Position numbers and translations under genes: made by a program. Positions 17,536 to 26,261 of a DNA stretch of 58,373 bases are shown here, one piece after another. How positions within the stretch are numbered: the stretch's first letter is position 1; every line of letters begins with the position of its first letter. Origin of the DNA: Streptomyces sp. 130 (GTDB lineage: Bacteria; Actinomycetota; Actinomycetes; Streptomycetales; Streptomycetaceae); contig NZ_VJNO01000042.1 in NCBI RefSeq assembly GCF_007096885.1, positions 1-58,373 on the forward strand. Reading direction: 5' to 3'. The notes beneath the pieces are model-generated. The model was not told the DNA's origin. It searched no databases and saw only the letters and a program-made list of their open reading frames with translations.

Positions 17536-20500
17536 ATACGAACTCGCCAAGGAGTTCGGTGTGGAGAGCAAGGTCGTCATGGCCAAGCTCCAAGAACTCG
17601 GTGAATTCGTCCGTTCGGCGTCCTCGACGATCGAGGCGCCGGTCGTGCGCAAGTTGACTGACGCACTGCAGGGGCCCGGCGGCAACGCCGGCAAGCCCGC
17701 TGCCAAGCCGGGCGCGCCCCGCAAGGCCGCCCCCGCCAAGCCCGCGGCGCCGTCTCCGGCCCCCGCGGCACGTCCCGCTGCCCCGAAGCCCGGCGCCCCG
17801 GCCCCCAAGCCGGCCGCCGCCGAGGCGCCGAGCAGCACCCCCTCCGCCCCGTCGGCGCCGACCCCCGGCCCGCGTCCGGGCCCGAAGCCCGCGCCGAAGG
17901 CCCCGGTCACCCCGGTGCCGGCCGCGGAGTTCTCGGCCCCGGCCCCGGCCCAGCCGGCCGCGCCGCAGGCACCGCGCCCCACCGGCGCGACCCCCGGTCC
18001 CCGTCCCGCGCGTCCGGCCCCGTCCGGTCAGCAGGGCGGCGGCCAGCGTGACGGTGGCCGCGGCGGCGAGCGCCCCGCGCGTCCCGCCGGCCAGGGCGCC
18101 CCGCGCCCCGGCGCCCGTCCGGCGGGTCCCCGTCCGGGCAACAACCCCTTCACCTCCGGTGGCTCGACGGGCATGTCCCGTCCGCAGGCACCCCGTCCCG
18201 GCGGCGCCCCGCGCCCCGGCGGCGGCCAGGAGCGCCCCGGCGCCCCGCGTCCGCAGGGCGGCCCCGGTGGCGCCCCGCGCCCGCAGGGCCAGGCAGGCGG
18301 CGCGCCGCGTCCGACCCCGGGCGGCATGCCCCGGCCGCAGGCGCCCCGTCCGGGCGGCGGCCCCGGTGGTAACCGGCCCAACCCGGGCATGATGCCGCAG
18401 CGTCCCGCCGCGGGTCCGCGTCCCGGCGGTGGCCCCGGTGGTGGCCGCGGTCCCGGCGGCGGCGGTCGTCCGGGCGGCGCCGGCCGTCCCGGCGGCGGCG
18501 GCTTCGCGGGCCGTCCGGCCGGTCCCGGCGGCGGTGGCGGCGGCTTCGCCGGCCGTCCCGGTGGCGGCGGTGGCGGCGCGGGCCGTCCCGGTGGCGGCGG
18601 CGGTGGCTTCGGTGGCCGTCCCGGCTTCGGCGGCCGTCCCGGCGGCCCCGGTGGCCGCGGTGGCACGCAGGGCGCCTTCGGCCGTCCCGGCGGTCCCGCG
18701 CGCCGTGGCCGCAAGTCGAAGCGGCAGAGGCGCCAGGAGTACGAGGCCATGCAGGCCCCGTCGGTCGGCGGCGTGATGCTGCCCCGCGGCAACGGACAGG
18801 CCGTCCGGCTGTCGCGCGGTGCCTCGCTCACCGACTTCGCCGAGAAGATCAACGCCAACCCGGCTTCGCTGGTCGGCGTCATGATGAACCTCGGCGAGAT
18901 GGTCACCGCCACGCAGTCCGTCTCCGACGAGACGCTGAAGCTCCTCGCGGACGAGATGAACTTCGTCCTGGAGATCGTCAGCCCGGAGGAGGAGGACCGC
19001 GAGCTGCTCGAGTCCTTCGACATCGAGTTCGGCGAGGACGAGGGCGGCGACGAGGCCCTGCTGCCGCGTCCGCCGGTCGTGACCGTCATGGGTCACGTCG
19101 ACCACGGTAAGACGCGACTCCTGGACGCGATCCGCAAGACGAACGTCATCGCGGGCGAGGCCGGCGGCATCACCCAGCACATCGGTGCCTACCAGGTCTC
19201 CGCGGACGTCAACGGCGAGGACCGTCGGATCACCTTCATCGACACCCCGGGTCACGAGGCGTTCACCGCCATGCGTGCCCGTGGTGCGAAGTCCACCGAC
19301 ATCGCGATCCTCGTGGTGGCGGCGAACGACGGTGTGATGCCCCAGACGATCGAGGCGCTGAACCACGCCAAGGCGGCCGACGTGCCGATCGTGGTCGCGG
19401 TCAACAAGATCGACGTCGAGGGCGCCGACCCGACCAAGGTGCGCGGCCAGCTCACCGAGTTCGGTCTGGTGGCCGAGGAGTACGGCGGCGACACCATGTT
19501 CGTCGACATCTCCGCCAAGCAGGGTCTGCACATCGACCAGCTGCTGGAGGCCGTCGTCCTCACCGCCGACGCCTCGCTCGACCTGCGGGCCAACCCGGAG
19601 CAGGACGCGCAGGGCATCGCGATCGAGTCCCACCTCGACCGCGGCCGCGGTGCCGTCGCGACCGTCCTGGTCCAGCGAGGCACCCTGCGGGTCGGCGACA
19701 CGATGGTCGTCGGCGACGCCTACGGCCGTGTCCGCGCGATGCTCGACGACAAGGGTGAGAACGTCGAGGAAGCGGGTCCGTCGACCCCCGTCCTCGTGCT
19801 GGGTCTCACCAACGTCCCGGGCGCCGGCGACAACTTCCTCGTCGTGGACGAGGACCGTACGGCCCGCCAGATCGCCGAGAAGCGTGCCGCCCGCGAGCGC
19901 AACGCCAACTTCGCCCGCAAGGGTGTCCGGTTCTCCCTGGAGAACCTGGACGAGGCGCTCAAGGCCGGTCTGGTCCAGGAGCTCAACCTCATCATCAAGG
20001 GCGACGCGTCCGGTTCGGTGGAGGCCCTCGAGTCCTCGCTGCTCCAGCTCGACGTCGGTGAAGAGGTCGACATCCGGGTCCTGCACCGCGGTGTGGGTGC
20101 GGTCACCGAGTCGGACATCGACCTGGCGACCGGCTCCGACGCCATCGTGATCGGCTTCAACGTGCGCGCCGCCGGGCGTGCGCAGCAGATGGCCGACCGC
20201 GAGGGTGTGGACGTCCGCTACTACTCGGTCATCTACCAGGCGATCGAGGAGATCGAGGCGGCCCTCAAGGGCATGCTCAAGCCGGAGTACGAAGAGGTCG
20301 AGCTGGGTACGGCGGAGATCCGCGAGATCTTCCGCTCCTCCAAGCTGGGCAACATCGCCGGTGTGCTCGTCCGGTCCGGCGAGGTCAAGCGCAACACCAA
20401 GGCGCGCCTGCTGCGCGACGGCAAGGTCGTCGCGGAGAACCTCACCATCTCCGGTCTGCGCCGCTTCAAGGACGACGTCACCGAGATCCGCGAAGGCTTC

Positions 20501-20590
20501 GAGGGCGGTATCAACCTCGGAAACTTCAACGACATCAAGGTCGACGACGTCATCGCGACGTACGAGATGCGCGAGAAGCCGCGCGGCTGA
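17519..20590 (+). CDS. infB: Translation initiation factor IF-2
   Basis: IF-2 is the GTPase that places initiator tRNA on the 30S subunit and promotes subunit joining. The 1023 residues consist of an IF2_N helix domain (1-35, RVYELAKEFGVESKVVMAKL), then about 370 residues of Pro/Ala- then Gly/Arg-rich linker with GGRPG repeats, a second IF2_N-like domain, and the G domain with GHVDHGKT at 525-532, DTPGHEAF and NKID. Domains II-IV end at MREKPRG. The long, biased linker is typical of streptomycetes. GTG follows AAAAGGAGCGAA. Expression is probably controlled by the leader elements listed separately. Confidence 0.97.
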   Translation: MAKVRVYELAKEFGVESKVVMAKLQELGEFVRSASSTIEAPVVRKLTDALQGPGGNAGKPAAKPGAPRKAAPAKPAAPSPAPAARPAAPKPGAPAPKPAAAEAPSSTPSAPSAPTPGPRPGPKPAPKAPVTPVPAAEFSAPAPAQPAAPQAPRPTGATPGPRPARPAPSGQQGGGQRDGGRGGERPARPAGQGAPRPGARPAGPRPGNNPFTSGGSTGMSRPQAPRPGGAPRPGGGQERPGAPRPQGGPGGAPRPQGQAGGAPRPTPGGMPRPQAPRPGGGPGGNRPNPGMMPQRPAAGPRPGGGPGGGRGPGGGGRPGGAGRPGGGGFAGRPAGPGGGGGGFAGRPGGGGGGAGRPGGGGGGFGGRPGFGGRPGGPGGRGGTQGAFGRPGGPARRGRKSKRQRRQEYEAMQAPSVGGVMLPRGNGQAVRLSRGASLTDFAEKINANPASLVGVMMNLGEMVTATQSVSDETLKLLADEMNFVLEIVSPEEEDRELLESFDIEFGEDEGGDEALLPRPPVVTVMGHVDHGKTRLLDAIRKTNVIAGEAGGITQHIGAYQVSADVNGEDRRITFIDTPGHEAFTAMRARGAKSTDIAILVVAANDGVMPQTIEALNHAKAADVPIVVAVNKIDVEGADPTKVRGQLTEFGLVAEEYGGDTMFVDISAKQGLHIDQLLEAVVLTADASLDLRANPEQDAQGIAIESHLDRGRGAVATVLVQRGTLRVGDTMVVGDAYGRVRAMLDDKGENVEEAGPSTPVLVLGLTNVPGAGDNFLVVDEDRTARQIAEKRAARERNANFARKGVRFSLENLDEALKAGLVQELNLIIKGDASGSVEALESSLLQLDVGEEVDIRVLHRGVGAVTESDIDLATGSDAIVIGFNVRAAGRAQQMADREGVDVRYYSVIYQAIEEIEAALKGMLKPEYEEVELGTAEIREIFRSSKLGNIAGVLVRSGEVKRNTKARLLRDGKVVAENLTISGLRRFKDDVTEIREGFEGGINLGNFNDIKVDDVIATYEMREKPRG

Positions 20591-20607
20591 CCCGTACCTC
20601 AACAGTC

Positions 20608-20646
20608 GGGGCCGGTCGACGGGACCTATTCCCGTCGATCGGCCCC
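20608..20646 (+). terminator. Strong terminator hairpin after infB
   Basis: Bases 20608-20623 pair with 20631-20646 over 16 positions with a single G-U pair and a 7-base loop ACCTATT, 18 bases after the infB stop. A second hairpin (9-bp stem CCCCGCCGA with its complement, TCA loop) at 20673-20693 lies before the DUF503 gene. Related sequence occurs in opposite orientation between nusA and ylxR. Confidence 0.8.
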
Positions 20647-20727
20647 GGCCGTTCCGTGTACGGTTCTTGTGTCCCCGCCGATCATCGGCGGGGCGCGAAC
20701 CCGAACCGGCGGGACATCCGGACATAC

Positions 20728-21024
20728 ATGTATGTGGGGACACTGTCCTTCGACCTGCTTCTCGGCGACGTACGGTCGCTGAAGGAGAAGCGCTCCGTGG
20801 TCCGTCCGATCGTCGCCGAACTCCAGCGCAAGTACGCGGTGAGCGTGGCGGAGACGGGCGGGCAGGACCTCCATCGCAGGGCCGAGATCGGCCTGGCCGT
20901 GGTTTCCGGGGACACCCGGCACCTCACAGACGTACTCGACCGGTGCGAGCGCCTCGTCGCCGCCCGGCCGGAAGTGGAGCTGCTGTCCGTACGACGGCGG
21001 CTGCACAGCGACGAAGACGATTGA
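20728..21024 (+). CDS. DUF503 (YlxP-like) protein
   Basis: This 98-residue protein of the DUF503 family, encoded between infB and rbfA in many Gram-positive bacteria, has the ferredoxin-like-fold pattern VGTLSFDLLLGDVRSLKEKRSVV followed by SVAETGGQDLHRRAEIGLAVVSGD. ATG 20728 gives the standard family start; the sequence GGCGGGACATCCGGACATAC before it holds only a weak ribosome-binding site. It is 23 bases upstream of rbfA. Its role is unproven; a link to ribosome biogenesis is inferred from its neighbours. Confidence 0.9.
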   Translation: MYVGTLSFDLLLGDVRSLKEKRSVVRPIVAELQRKYAVSVAETGGQDLHRRAEIGLAVVSGDTRHLTDVLDRCERLVAARPEVELLSVRRRLHSDEDD

Positions 21025-21047
21025 GCAAGTCAGAAGGAGACGGACCA

Positions 21048-21491
21048 GTGGCCGACAACGCGCGGGCTAAGAAGCTGGCGGACCTCATCCAGGAGGTGGT
21101 CGCCGGGAAACTGCAGCGCGGCATCAAGGACCCGCGCCTGGGGACCCACGTGACGATCACGGACGTCCGGGTCACCGGCGACCTGCGGGAGGCCACGGTC
21201 TTCTACACGGTCTACGGCGACGACGAGGAGCGGGCCAGCGCGGCGGCCGGTCTGCAGAGCGCCAAGGGCATCCTGCGGTCGGCGGTCGGCTCGGCGGCGG
21301 GGACGAAGTTCACCCCGACGCTCACCTTCGTGGCCGACGCCCTCCCGGAGAACGCCCGGGCCATCGAGGACCTGCTCGACCGGGCACGGGCCTCGGACGC
21401 CAAGGTGCGGGAGGCGTCCTCGGGCGCCACGTACGCCGGCGACGCGGACCCGTACCGCAAGCCGGAGGACGAGGACACCGCCTCCGAATGA
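21048..21491 (+). CDS. rbfA: Ribosome-binding factor A
   Basis: RbfA binds the 30S subunit during 16S rRNA maturation. The 147-residue product has the KH-type fold with KKLADLIQEVVAGKLQRGIKDPRLGTHVTITDVRVT and DLREATVFYTVYG, then an acidic tail DADPYRKPEDEDTASE. The GTG start is 9 bases after AGAAGGAGA. Its stop overlaps the truB start as ATGA, so the two are translationally coupled. Confidence 0.95.
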   Translation: MADNARAKKLADLIQEVVAGKLQRGIKDPRLGTHVTITDVRVTGDLREATVFYTVYGDDEERASAAAGLQSAKGILRSAVGSAAGTKFTPTLTFVADALPENARAIEDLLDRARASDAKVREASSGATYAGDADPYRKPEDEDTASE

Positions 21492-22390
21492 CAACGCAGA
21501 ACAACAGGACGCCGGATGGCCTTGTCATTGTGGACAAGCCGTCCGGCTTCACTTCGCACGACGTCGTCGCCAAGATGCGCGGCATCGCCCGCACCCGCCG
21601 CGTCGGCCACGCCGGCACCCTGGACCCGATGGCGACCGGTGTGCTCGTGCTCGGCGTCGAGAAGGCCACCAAACTCCTCGGTCACCTCGCGCTGACCGAG
21701 AAGGAGTACCTGGGCACGATCCGGCTCGGCCAGAACACCGTCACGGATGACGCGGAGGGCGAGATCACCTCCTCCGCCGACGCCTCCGGGGTGACGCGCG
21801 AGGCGATCGACGCCGGGGTCGCCGCCCTGACCGGCGACATCATGCAGGTGCCGTCCAAGGTCAGCGCGATCAAGATCGACGGCAAGCGGTCCTACGCGCG
21901 GGTGCGCGGCGGCGAGGAGTTCGAGATCCCGGCCCGGCCGGTGACCGTCTCCTCCTTCCGCGTCTACGACGTCCGCGAGGCCGTCGCCGAGGACGGTACG
22001 CCGGTCCTCGACCTGGTCGTCTCCGTGGTCTGCTCCTCGGGGACGTACATCCGGGCCATCGCCCGGGACCTCGGCGCCGGACTCGGCGTGGGCGGCCATC
22101 TGACCGCGCTGCGGCGCACCCGTGTCGGCCCGTACGGACTGGACGCCGCGCGCACCCTGGACCAGCACCAGGAGGAGCTGACCGTGATGCCGGTGGCCGA
22201 GGCCGCCGCGTCGGCGTTCCCCCGCTGGGACGTGGACGAGAAGCGGGCGAGGCTGCTGCTGAACGGCGTACGTCTGGACATGCCCGCCTACCCGCCGGGG
22301 CCGGTCGCCGTCCTGGGTCCCGACGGGCGGTTCCTGGCGCTGGTCGAGGAGCAGAAGGGCAAGGCCAAGAGCCTCGCCGTCTTCGGCTGA
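21488..22390 (+). CDS. truB: tRNA pseudouridine-55 synthase TruB
   Basis: TruB makes pseudouridine 55 in the T-loop of tRNAs. The 300 residues contain the motif DKPSGFTSHDVVAKMR, the catalytic loop VGHAGTLDPMATGVL with Asp46, KRSYARVRGGEE, SSGTYIRAIARDLGAGL and a C-terminal PUA-like domain from about 235. ATG overlaps the rbfA stop. A terminator follows at 22421-22456, so this ends the infB-DUF503-rbfA-truB block. Confidence 0.96.
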   Translation: MTTQNNRTPDGLVIVDKPSGFTSHDVVAKMRGIARTRRVGHAGTLDPMATGVLVLGVEKATKLLGHLALTEKEYLGTIRLGQNTVTDDAEGEITSSADASGVTREAIDAGVAALTGDIMQVPSKVSAIKIDGKRSYARVRGGEEFEIPARPVTVSSFRVYDVREAVAEDGTPVLDLVVSVVCSSGTYIRAIARDLGAGLGVGGHLTALRRTRVGPYGLDAARTLDQHQEELTVMPVAEAAASAFPRWDVDEKRARLLLNGVRLDMPAYPPGPVAVLGPDGRFLALVEEQKGKAKSLAVFG

Positions 22391-22420
22391 CCCGGCGCCG
22401 GCACTCACGCGGACTCCCAT

Positions 22421-22456
22421 CGTGGAGCGGGCAGAGCCCCCTGTGCCCGCTCCACG
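22421..22456 (+). terminator. Terminator after truB
   Basis: A 13-bp perfect stem (CGTGGAGCGGGCA and its complement) with a 10-base loop starts 30 bases after the truB stop. A run of C residues, then ATTTCTG, follows. Confidence 0.8.
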
Positions 22457-22489
22457 GTCCCCCCCCCCCATTTCTGTCCACCGAACGCT

Positions 22490-22591
22490 CCTGATTCACC
22501 CCAACGGGCAGGCGCTCGGAGTGAATCAGGGGGGTGACGGGGGCGCTTTCGCCCGGAGTGGTCCGCGCGAGGATCTTCGGCGGCCTACCGT
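22490..22591 (+). promoter_or_regulatory. Inverted repeat and -10 box before the pseudo-trypsin/NTPase gene
   Basis: CCTGATTCAC (22490-22499) is exactly repeated in inverse at 22521-22530 with a 21-base gap. It is followed at 22586-22591 by TACCGT, 6 bases before the ATG at 22598. The gap has no Shine-Dalgarno sequence, so the mRNA is probably leaderless. The inverted repeat lies about 56-96 bases upstream of the putative -10, suitable for a dimeric regulator, but no regulator family can be named. Confidence 0.45.
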
Positions 22592-22597
22592 CGGATC

Positions 22598-25500
22598 ATG
22601 GGATGCGGGGACCGGGCGACGCTGGTACGACTGTGCGATCCGGCCGGCCGACCGCGGGGGACCGGCTTCGTCGCCGACGACCGGGGCACGGTCGTCACCA
22701 GCCACGAGGCCGTCGACGGCCTCCCGCACCTCCTGCTGTACGGCACGGACGGCCGCAGCCGCCGCGTCGAGGCCGCCGACATCACCGCCGTCCCCGAAGC
22801 GGACCTCGCCCTCCTGCCGGCCGGCGGCCCCGACACCCTGGGCGTACGGCCGCTGCCCATCCGCCTCCGGGAACGCATCGACCCCGGCACCTACGTGACG
22901 GTCGCCGCGCACGGTCTGCGTGAGGCGCGCGTCCTCGGCCGCACGCCGGTCACGTACACCAGTCGCGGCCGCACCCACCGCATCGACCGGGCGCTGGAAC
23001 TGGCCCTCGGCACGGACGGCAGCGACGCGCTCCGGCTGGGCGGCGCGGCGGTGGGCGGCCCCGTGCTCGACCCGGAAAGCGGGGCCGTCATCGCGGTCCT
23101 CGGCCTCGCCCTGCGCGCCTCCCACGCCACCGCCGGCTGCGCCGCACCGCTGGCCGGGGCGCCCGCCGACGGGCCGCTGGGCGAGCTGCTGCGGCGCAAC
23201 GCCGCGACCGTCCCCGGCTACGGCCCCGATCTCAACCTCGCCGGAACCCTCCAGCTCACCGCCATGTCCGTCGGCTCGGCCGGCGGCCCGGACGAGCGGC
23301 ACGAGTCGGTGGAGCGGCCCGGCATCAGGGCCGAAGCCGAGGCGTTCGCGGCGGCGGCAGCCGACGCGCCCGCCGTGGTCCTCGGCCTCGTCGGAGAGCC
23401 GGGCACCGGCCGCACCACCGAGCTCGCCGCGATCGCCGCGCGCCGGGCGACGGGCCCGGTGCCCGCGCCCACGCTGTGGCTGCGCGGCGCCGACCTCCTC
23501 GCGGACGACGCCTCGGTCGCCGACGCCGTCGCGCGCACGCTCCAGCAGGCCGGGCGCATCGTCGCCGCCGCCGGGGCCCCCGGCGACATGGCGAGCGCCA
23601 CGCCGGAGCGGGTCGCCCGGCTGGCCGCGGGCGCCGGAGTGCCGCTGCTGATCCTGCTGGACGCGCCGGAGGAGATGCCGCCCGTCCTGGCCCACCGGCT
23701 CGCCGACTGGACCGCGGGAACGGCCGGCTGGCTCCGCGAGAACGGTGCCCGGCTCGTCGTCGGCTGCCGCCCCGAGCACTGGGAGACGGCCGGCGCGCTC
23801 TGCCCGCCCGGGGCCCTGCACCGGCCCGCCCGCCCGGCCCGGCGGCTCCCCCCGGCCGTTCGCGTCACGGACTTCACCGCCGGCCAGGCCGAACGCGCCC
23901 GGGAAGAGCTCGGCCTGCCGCCCGACTCCCTCGCCGCCGGCCACGACCGCCATCCGCTGACCCTCCGCCTGCTCGCCGAGGTACGCGAGGCCCTGCCGCC
24001 GGGCACGCCCGGGCGCCCCGGCACGGAGGAGGTCTTCGCCGCCCACCTCGACCTGATGTGCCTGCGCGTCGCCGTCCGCATCGCCGCCGGCAGCCGTCCC
24101 GGGCCCACCGCGGTGCGGCGCCTGGCGGCCCGGGTGGCCGGGCAGGTTCACGAGGCGGCCCGCCGCTGCCTCGGGCCCGGACAGGGCGAGCTGGACCGGG
24201 CCGCCTTCGAGGAGCTGTTCCCCTGGCGCACGGGGTGGGCCCCCGCGGTCCTCACCGAAGGGCTCCTCGTCCCGGCCGGGGCCGGCTACCGCTTCGCCCA
24301 CGAGGAGGTGGGGGACTGGATCCAGAGCGCGCACCTCGACCTGGACGCGGCCCTGCGGGCGCTGGTGCACCGGTGGCACGCCCAGCCGCCCGAGGACGAC
24401 GGCCGGGTGCCGCACCCCCGCCGGGGCGCACCGGCCGGGGGCCCGCGTCCGGCCGGGCCGCGCAGCCTGCCCGTGCCCCGGCACCGGATCGGCCCGGTGA
24501 TCCAGGCCCTCCTGCTGCTGGCCCGCCGCCAGGGCACGGCCGCCCTGGCCCACCGGCTGGCGGACCTCATCGAGGCGCTGGACCGGCTGCCCGGGGAAAC
24601 GGCCGGCAGCGACCGGGCCCGGCCCCTCTCCGACCCGCGTTGGTGGGCCGCCCACCTGCTCGCCGGGACGCTGCTCAAGGTGCCCGACGCCCGCCCGTAC
24701 CTCGGCGTGCTCCGGCTGCTCGCCGGGCGCGTCGTGCGGAGCGCCGCCGAGGCCGGCGGGGGAGGGGCGCGTGGGGCGTACGCGGAGTTCGGGCCCTGGT
24801 TCTGGCGGAAGCTGCGGCTGCCCGAGGCGGACCGGATGGACCTCTTCCGCCGCCTCGTGCCCGCGGACGGGCCGCCGGGGGAGGGGGACGGCGACGCGCG
24901 GTTCCTCGACGCCGTCGCCCGGCGGCTCGCCGCCCGTCCGCGTACGGTGCAGCCCCTGCTGTGCGCCTGGTTCACGGACGAGCGCCCCTTGGCGGCGGCC
25001 GGGGCCGGGGCGGAGCCGCCCACCGCCGCCGCCCCCGGCCGCCCCACCGTCGCCGCCGCCGCGCAGGCCCTCCTGCACGCCCGCCGGGACCTCGCCGTCG
25101 ACGACCTGGCCGACGCCCTCGTCGACGCCGGGCACCCCCGGGCCGACGAACTGCTCGCCGCCCTCGCCGAGGACGAACCCGCCGCTCTCTGCCGGGCCGT
25201 CGAGCGGTGGGCCGGGGACGAGGAGCGGCGCGCGCGCCGGGTCGCCGCCGTCTCGTACGCGACGCTCGTCGCCCCCCGCCTCACCCGGGACGAGGACAGC
25301 GACCGGGTGCGCCGGGCCGTGCTCGCCGTGCTGGCCCGCCCGGCCGACAGCGAACTGCACGGGCCGGTCCTCGCCCTGCTCGTCGCGGACCCCCGGACCC
25401 GGGCCCGCTACCTCCCGCAGGCCGTCCGCGCCTTCGTCGCCGAGGGCCCGCAGGACGTGCGCGTGCCCGCCGCGGCGCTCGCCGCCGCCCTGCCGACGCA

Positions 25501-26218
25501 CGCGGACATCGTGGTGACCGCCTACCGGGACCGGCTCGCGCGGCCGGACCAGGGCGCGGGCGAGGTGCTGCGGGGCCTGGCCGGGATCGACGCCCCGGAG
25601 CTCGCGCTGCACGCCGCCGGACTCGTACGGGCCTACGCCGAAGGCCACCCGGAGGACACGGCGCACACCGCCGCCTACCTCGACCGCCGCCTGGAGCACG
25701 GGCCCGCCGCGCGCGCCCTGCTGCTGCCGCTGCTCACCGGGCTGCTCCGGGACCGGCCGGCGGCGGCGCCGGTCCGCGGCTCGCTGGCCGCGGTGCTCGC
25801 CTCGCCCGGCAGCCCCGCGTCGCAGCCCACCCGCGACGAGCTCCTGGAGGTGCTGCTGGACGCCGAACAGCGCCGCGGCACCCCGGACCCCGCGGTCCTG
25901 GAGCCCTTGCTGCGGGCCGCCGCGGCCGGATGCGCCGGGCGGTCACCGGCGCGCACCCGGGCGCTGGTGCACCGGACCGGGATGCTCCTCGTGCGTACCC
26001 CGGAAGGGGCCGCCCTGTTCGACCGGCGGCTGGTCGCGCTGGTCCGCGAGGCGCCCGGGTTCGGCGCGCTGGTCGCGGGCTGGCTAGCCGAGGCGCCGCA
26101 GGAATGGGCGGCCGTCGTCGGACCCAGCGCCCGGCGCACGGTTGAGGCGCTGAGGGCCCCGACGCCCATGCCGGTGCAGGCCGCAGGGCGTGAGCATGGC
26201 AGTCTTAGACCTGCGTAA
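22598..26218 (+). CDS. Pseudo-trypsin domain fused to a P-loop NTPase and helical repeats
   Basis: This 1206-residue, multi-domain protein has no signal peptide. Residues about 1-200 have a trypsin-like layout: GTGFVADDRGTVVTSHEAVDG supplies His36 and PEADLALL Asp69. The serine motif GDSGGP is replaced by GAAVGGPVL (149-157), so the nucleophile position is Val152. A STAND-like NTPase follows with Walker A GEPGTGRTT (266-274), Walker B VPLLILLDAPEE (348-359) and a following RLVVGCRPEHW strand. Residues about 450-1206 are Ala/Leu/Arg-rich helices resembling HEAT/TPR arrays. The stop is 43 bases before ribF. The architecture recalls ATP-dependent sensor/effector proteins; its real role is unknown. 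The ATG start appears leaderless. Confidence 0.8.
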   Translation: MGCGDRATLVRLCDPAGRPRGTGFVADDRGTVVTSHEAVDGLPHLLLYGTDGRSRRVEAADITAVPEADLALLPAGGPDTLGVRPLPIRLRERIDPGTYVTVAAHGLREARVLGRTPVTYTSRGRTHRIDRALELALGTDGSDALRLGGAAVGGPVLDPESGAVIAVLGLALRASHATAGCAAPLAGAPADGPLGELLRRNAATVPGYGPDLNLAGTLQLTAMSVGSAGGPDERHESVERPGIRAEAEAFAAAAADAPAVVLGLVGEPGTGRTTELAAIAARRATGPVPAPTLWLRGADLLADDASVADAVARTLQQAGRIVAAAGAPGDMASATPERVARLAAGAGVPLLILLDAPEEMPPVLAHRLADWTAGTAGWLRENGARLVVGCRPEHWETAGALCPPGALHRPARPARRLPPAVRVTDFTAGQAERAREELGLPPDSLAAGHDRHPLTLRLLAEVREALPPGTPGRPGTEEVFAAHLDLMCLRVAVRIAAGSRPGPTAVRRLAARVAGQVHEAARRCLGPGQGELDRAAFEELFPWRTGWAPAVLTEGLLVPAGAGYRFAHEEVGDWIQSAHLDLDAALRALVHRWHAQPPEDDGRVPHPRRGAPAGGPRPAGPRSLPVPRHRIGPVIQALLLLARRQGTAALAHRLADLIEALDRLPGETAGSDRARPLSDPRWWAAHLLAGTLLKVPDARPYLGVLRLLAGRVVRSAAEAGGGGARGAYAEFGPWFWRKLRLPEADRMDLFRRLVPADGPPGEGDGDARFLDAVARRLAARPRTVQPLLCAWFTDERPLAAAGAGAEPPTAAAPGRPTVAAAAQALLHARRDLAVDDLADALVDAGHPRADELLAALAEDEPAALCRAVERWAGDEERRARRVAAVSYATLVAPRLTRDEDSDRVRRAVLAVLARPADSELHGPVLALLVADPRTRARYLPQAVRAFVAEGPQDVRVPAAALAAALPTHADIVVTAYRDRLARPDQGAGEVLRGLAGIDAPELALHAAGLVRAYAEGHPEDTAHTAAYLDRRLEHGPAARALLLPLLTGLLRDRPAAAPVRGSLAAVLASPGSPASQPTRDELLEVLLDAEQRRGTPDPAVLEPLLRAAAAGCAGRSPARTRALVHRTGMLLVRTPEGAALFDRRLVALVREAPGFGALVAGWLAEAPQEWAAVVGPSARRTVEALRAPTPMPVQAAGREHGSLRPA

Positions 26219-26261
26219 GCGAGAAATCCACGTACACAGGTTCGGGCGAGGAGCGGTCAGA

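Noticed and set aside
18048..18776. GGRPG-coding repeats inside infB as a possible insertion
   Set aside because: Gly/Arg/Pro-rich linkers of this kind are normal in streptomycete IF-2, and the frame is continuous with conserved domains on both sides.
22458..22470. Run of C residues after the truB terminator as a phase-variable tract
   Set aside because: It lies between genes and next to a hairpin with no coding frame across it; no evidence of a switch.
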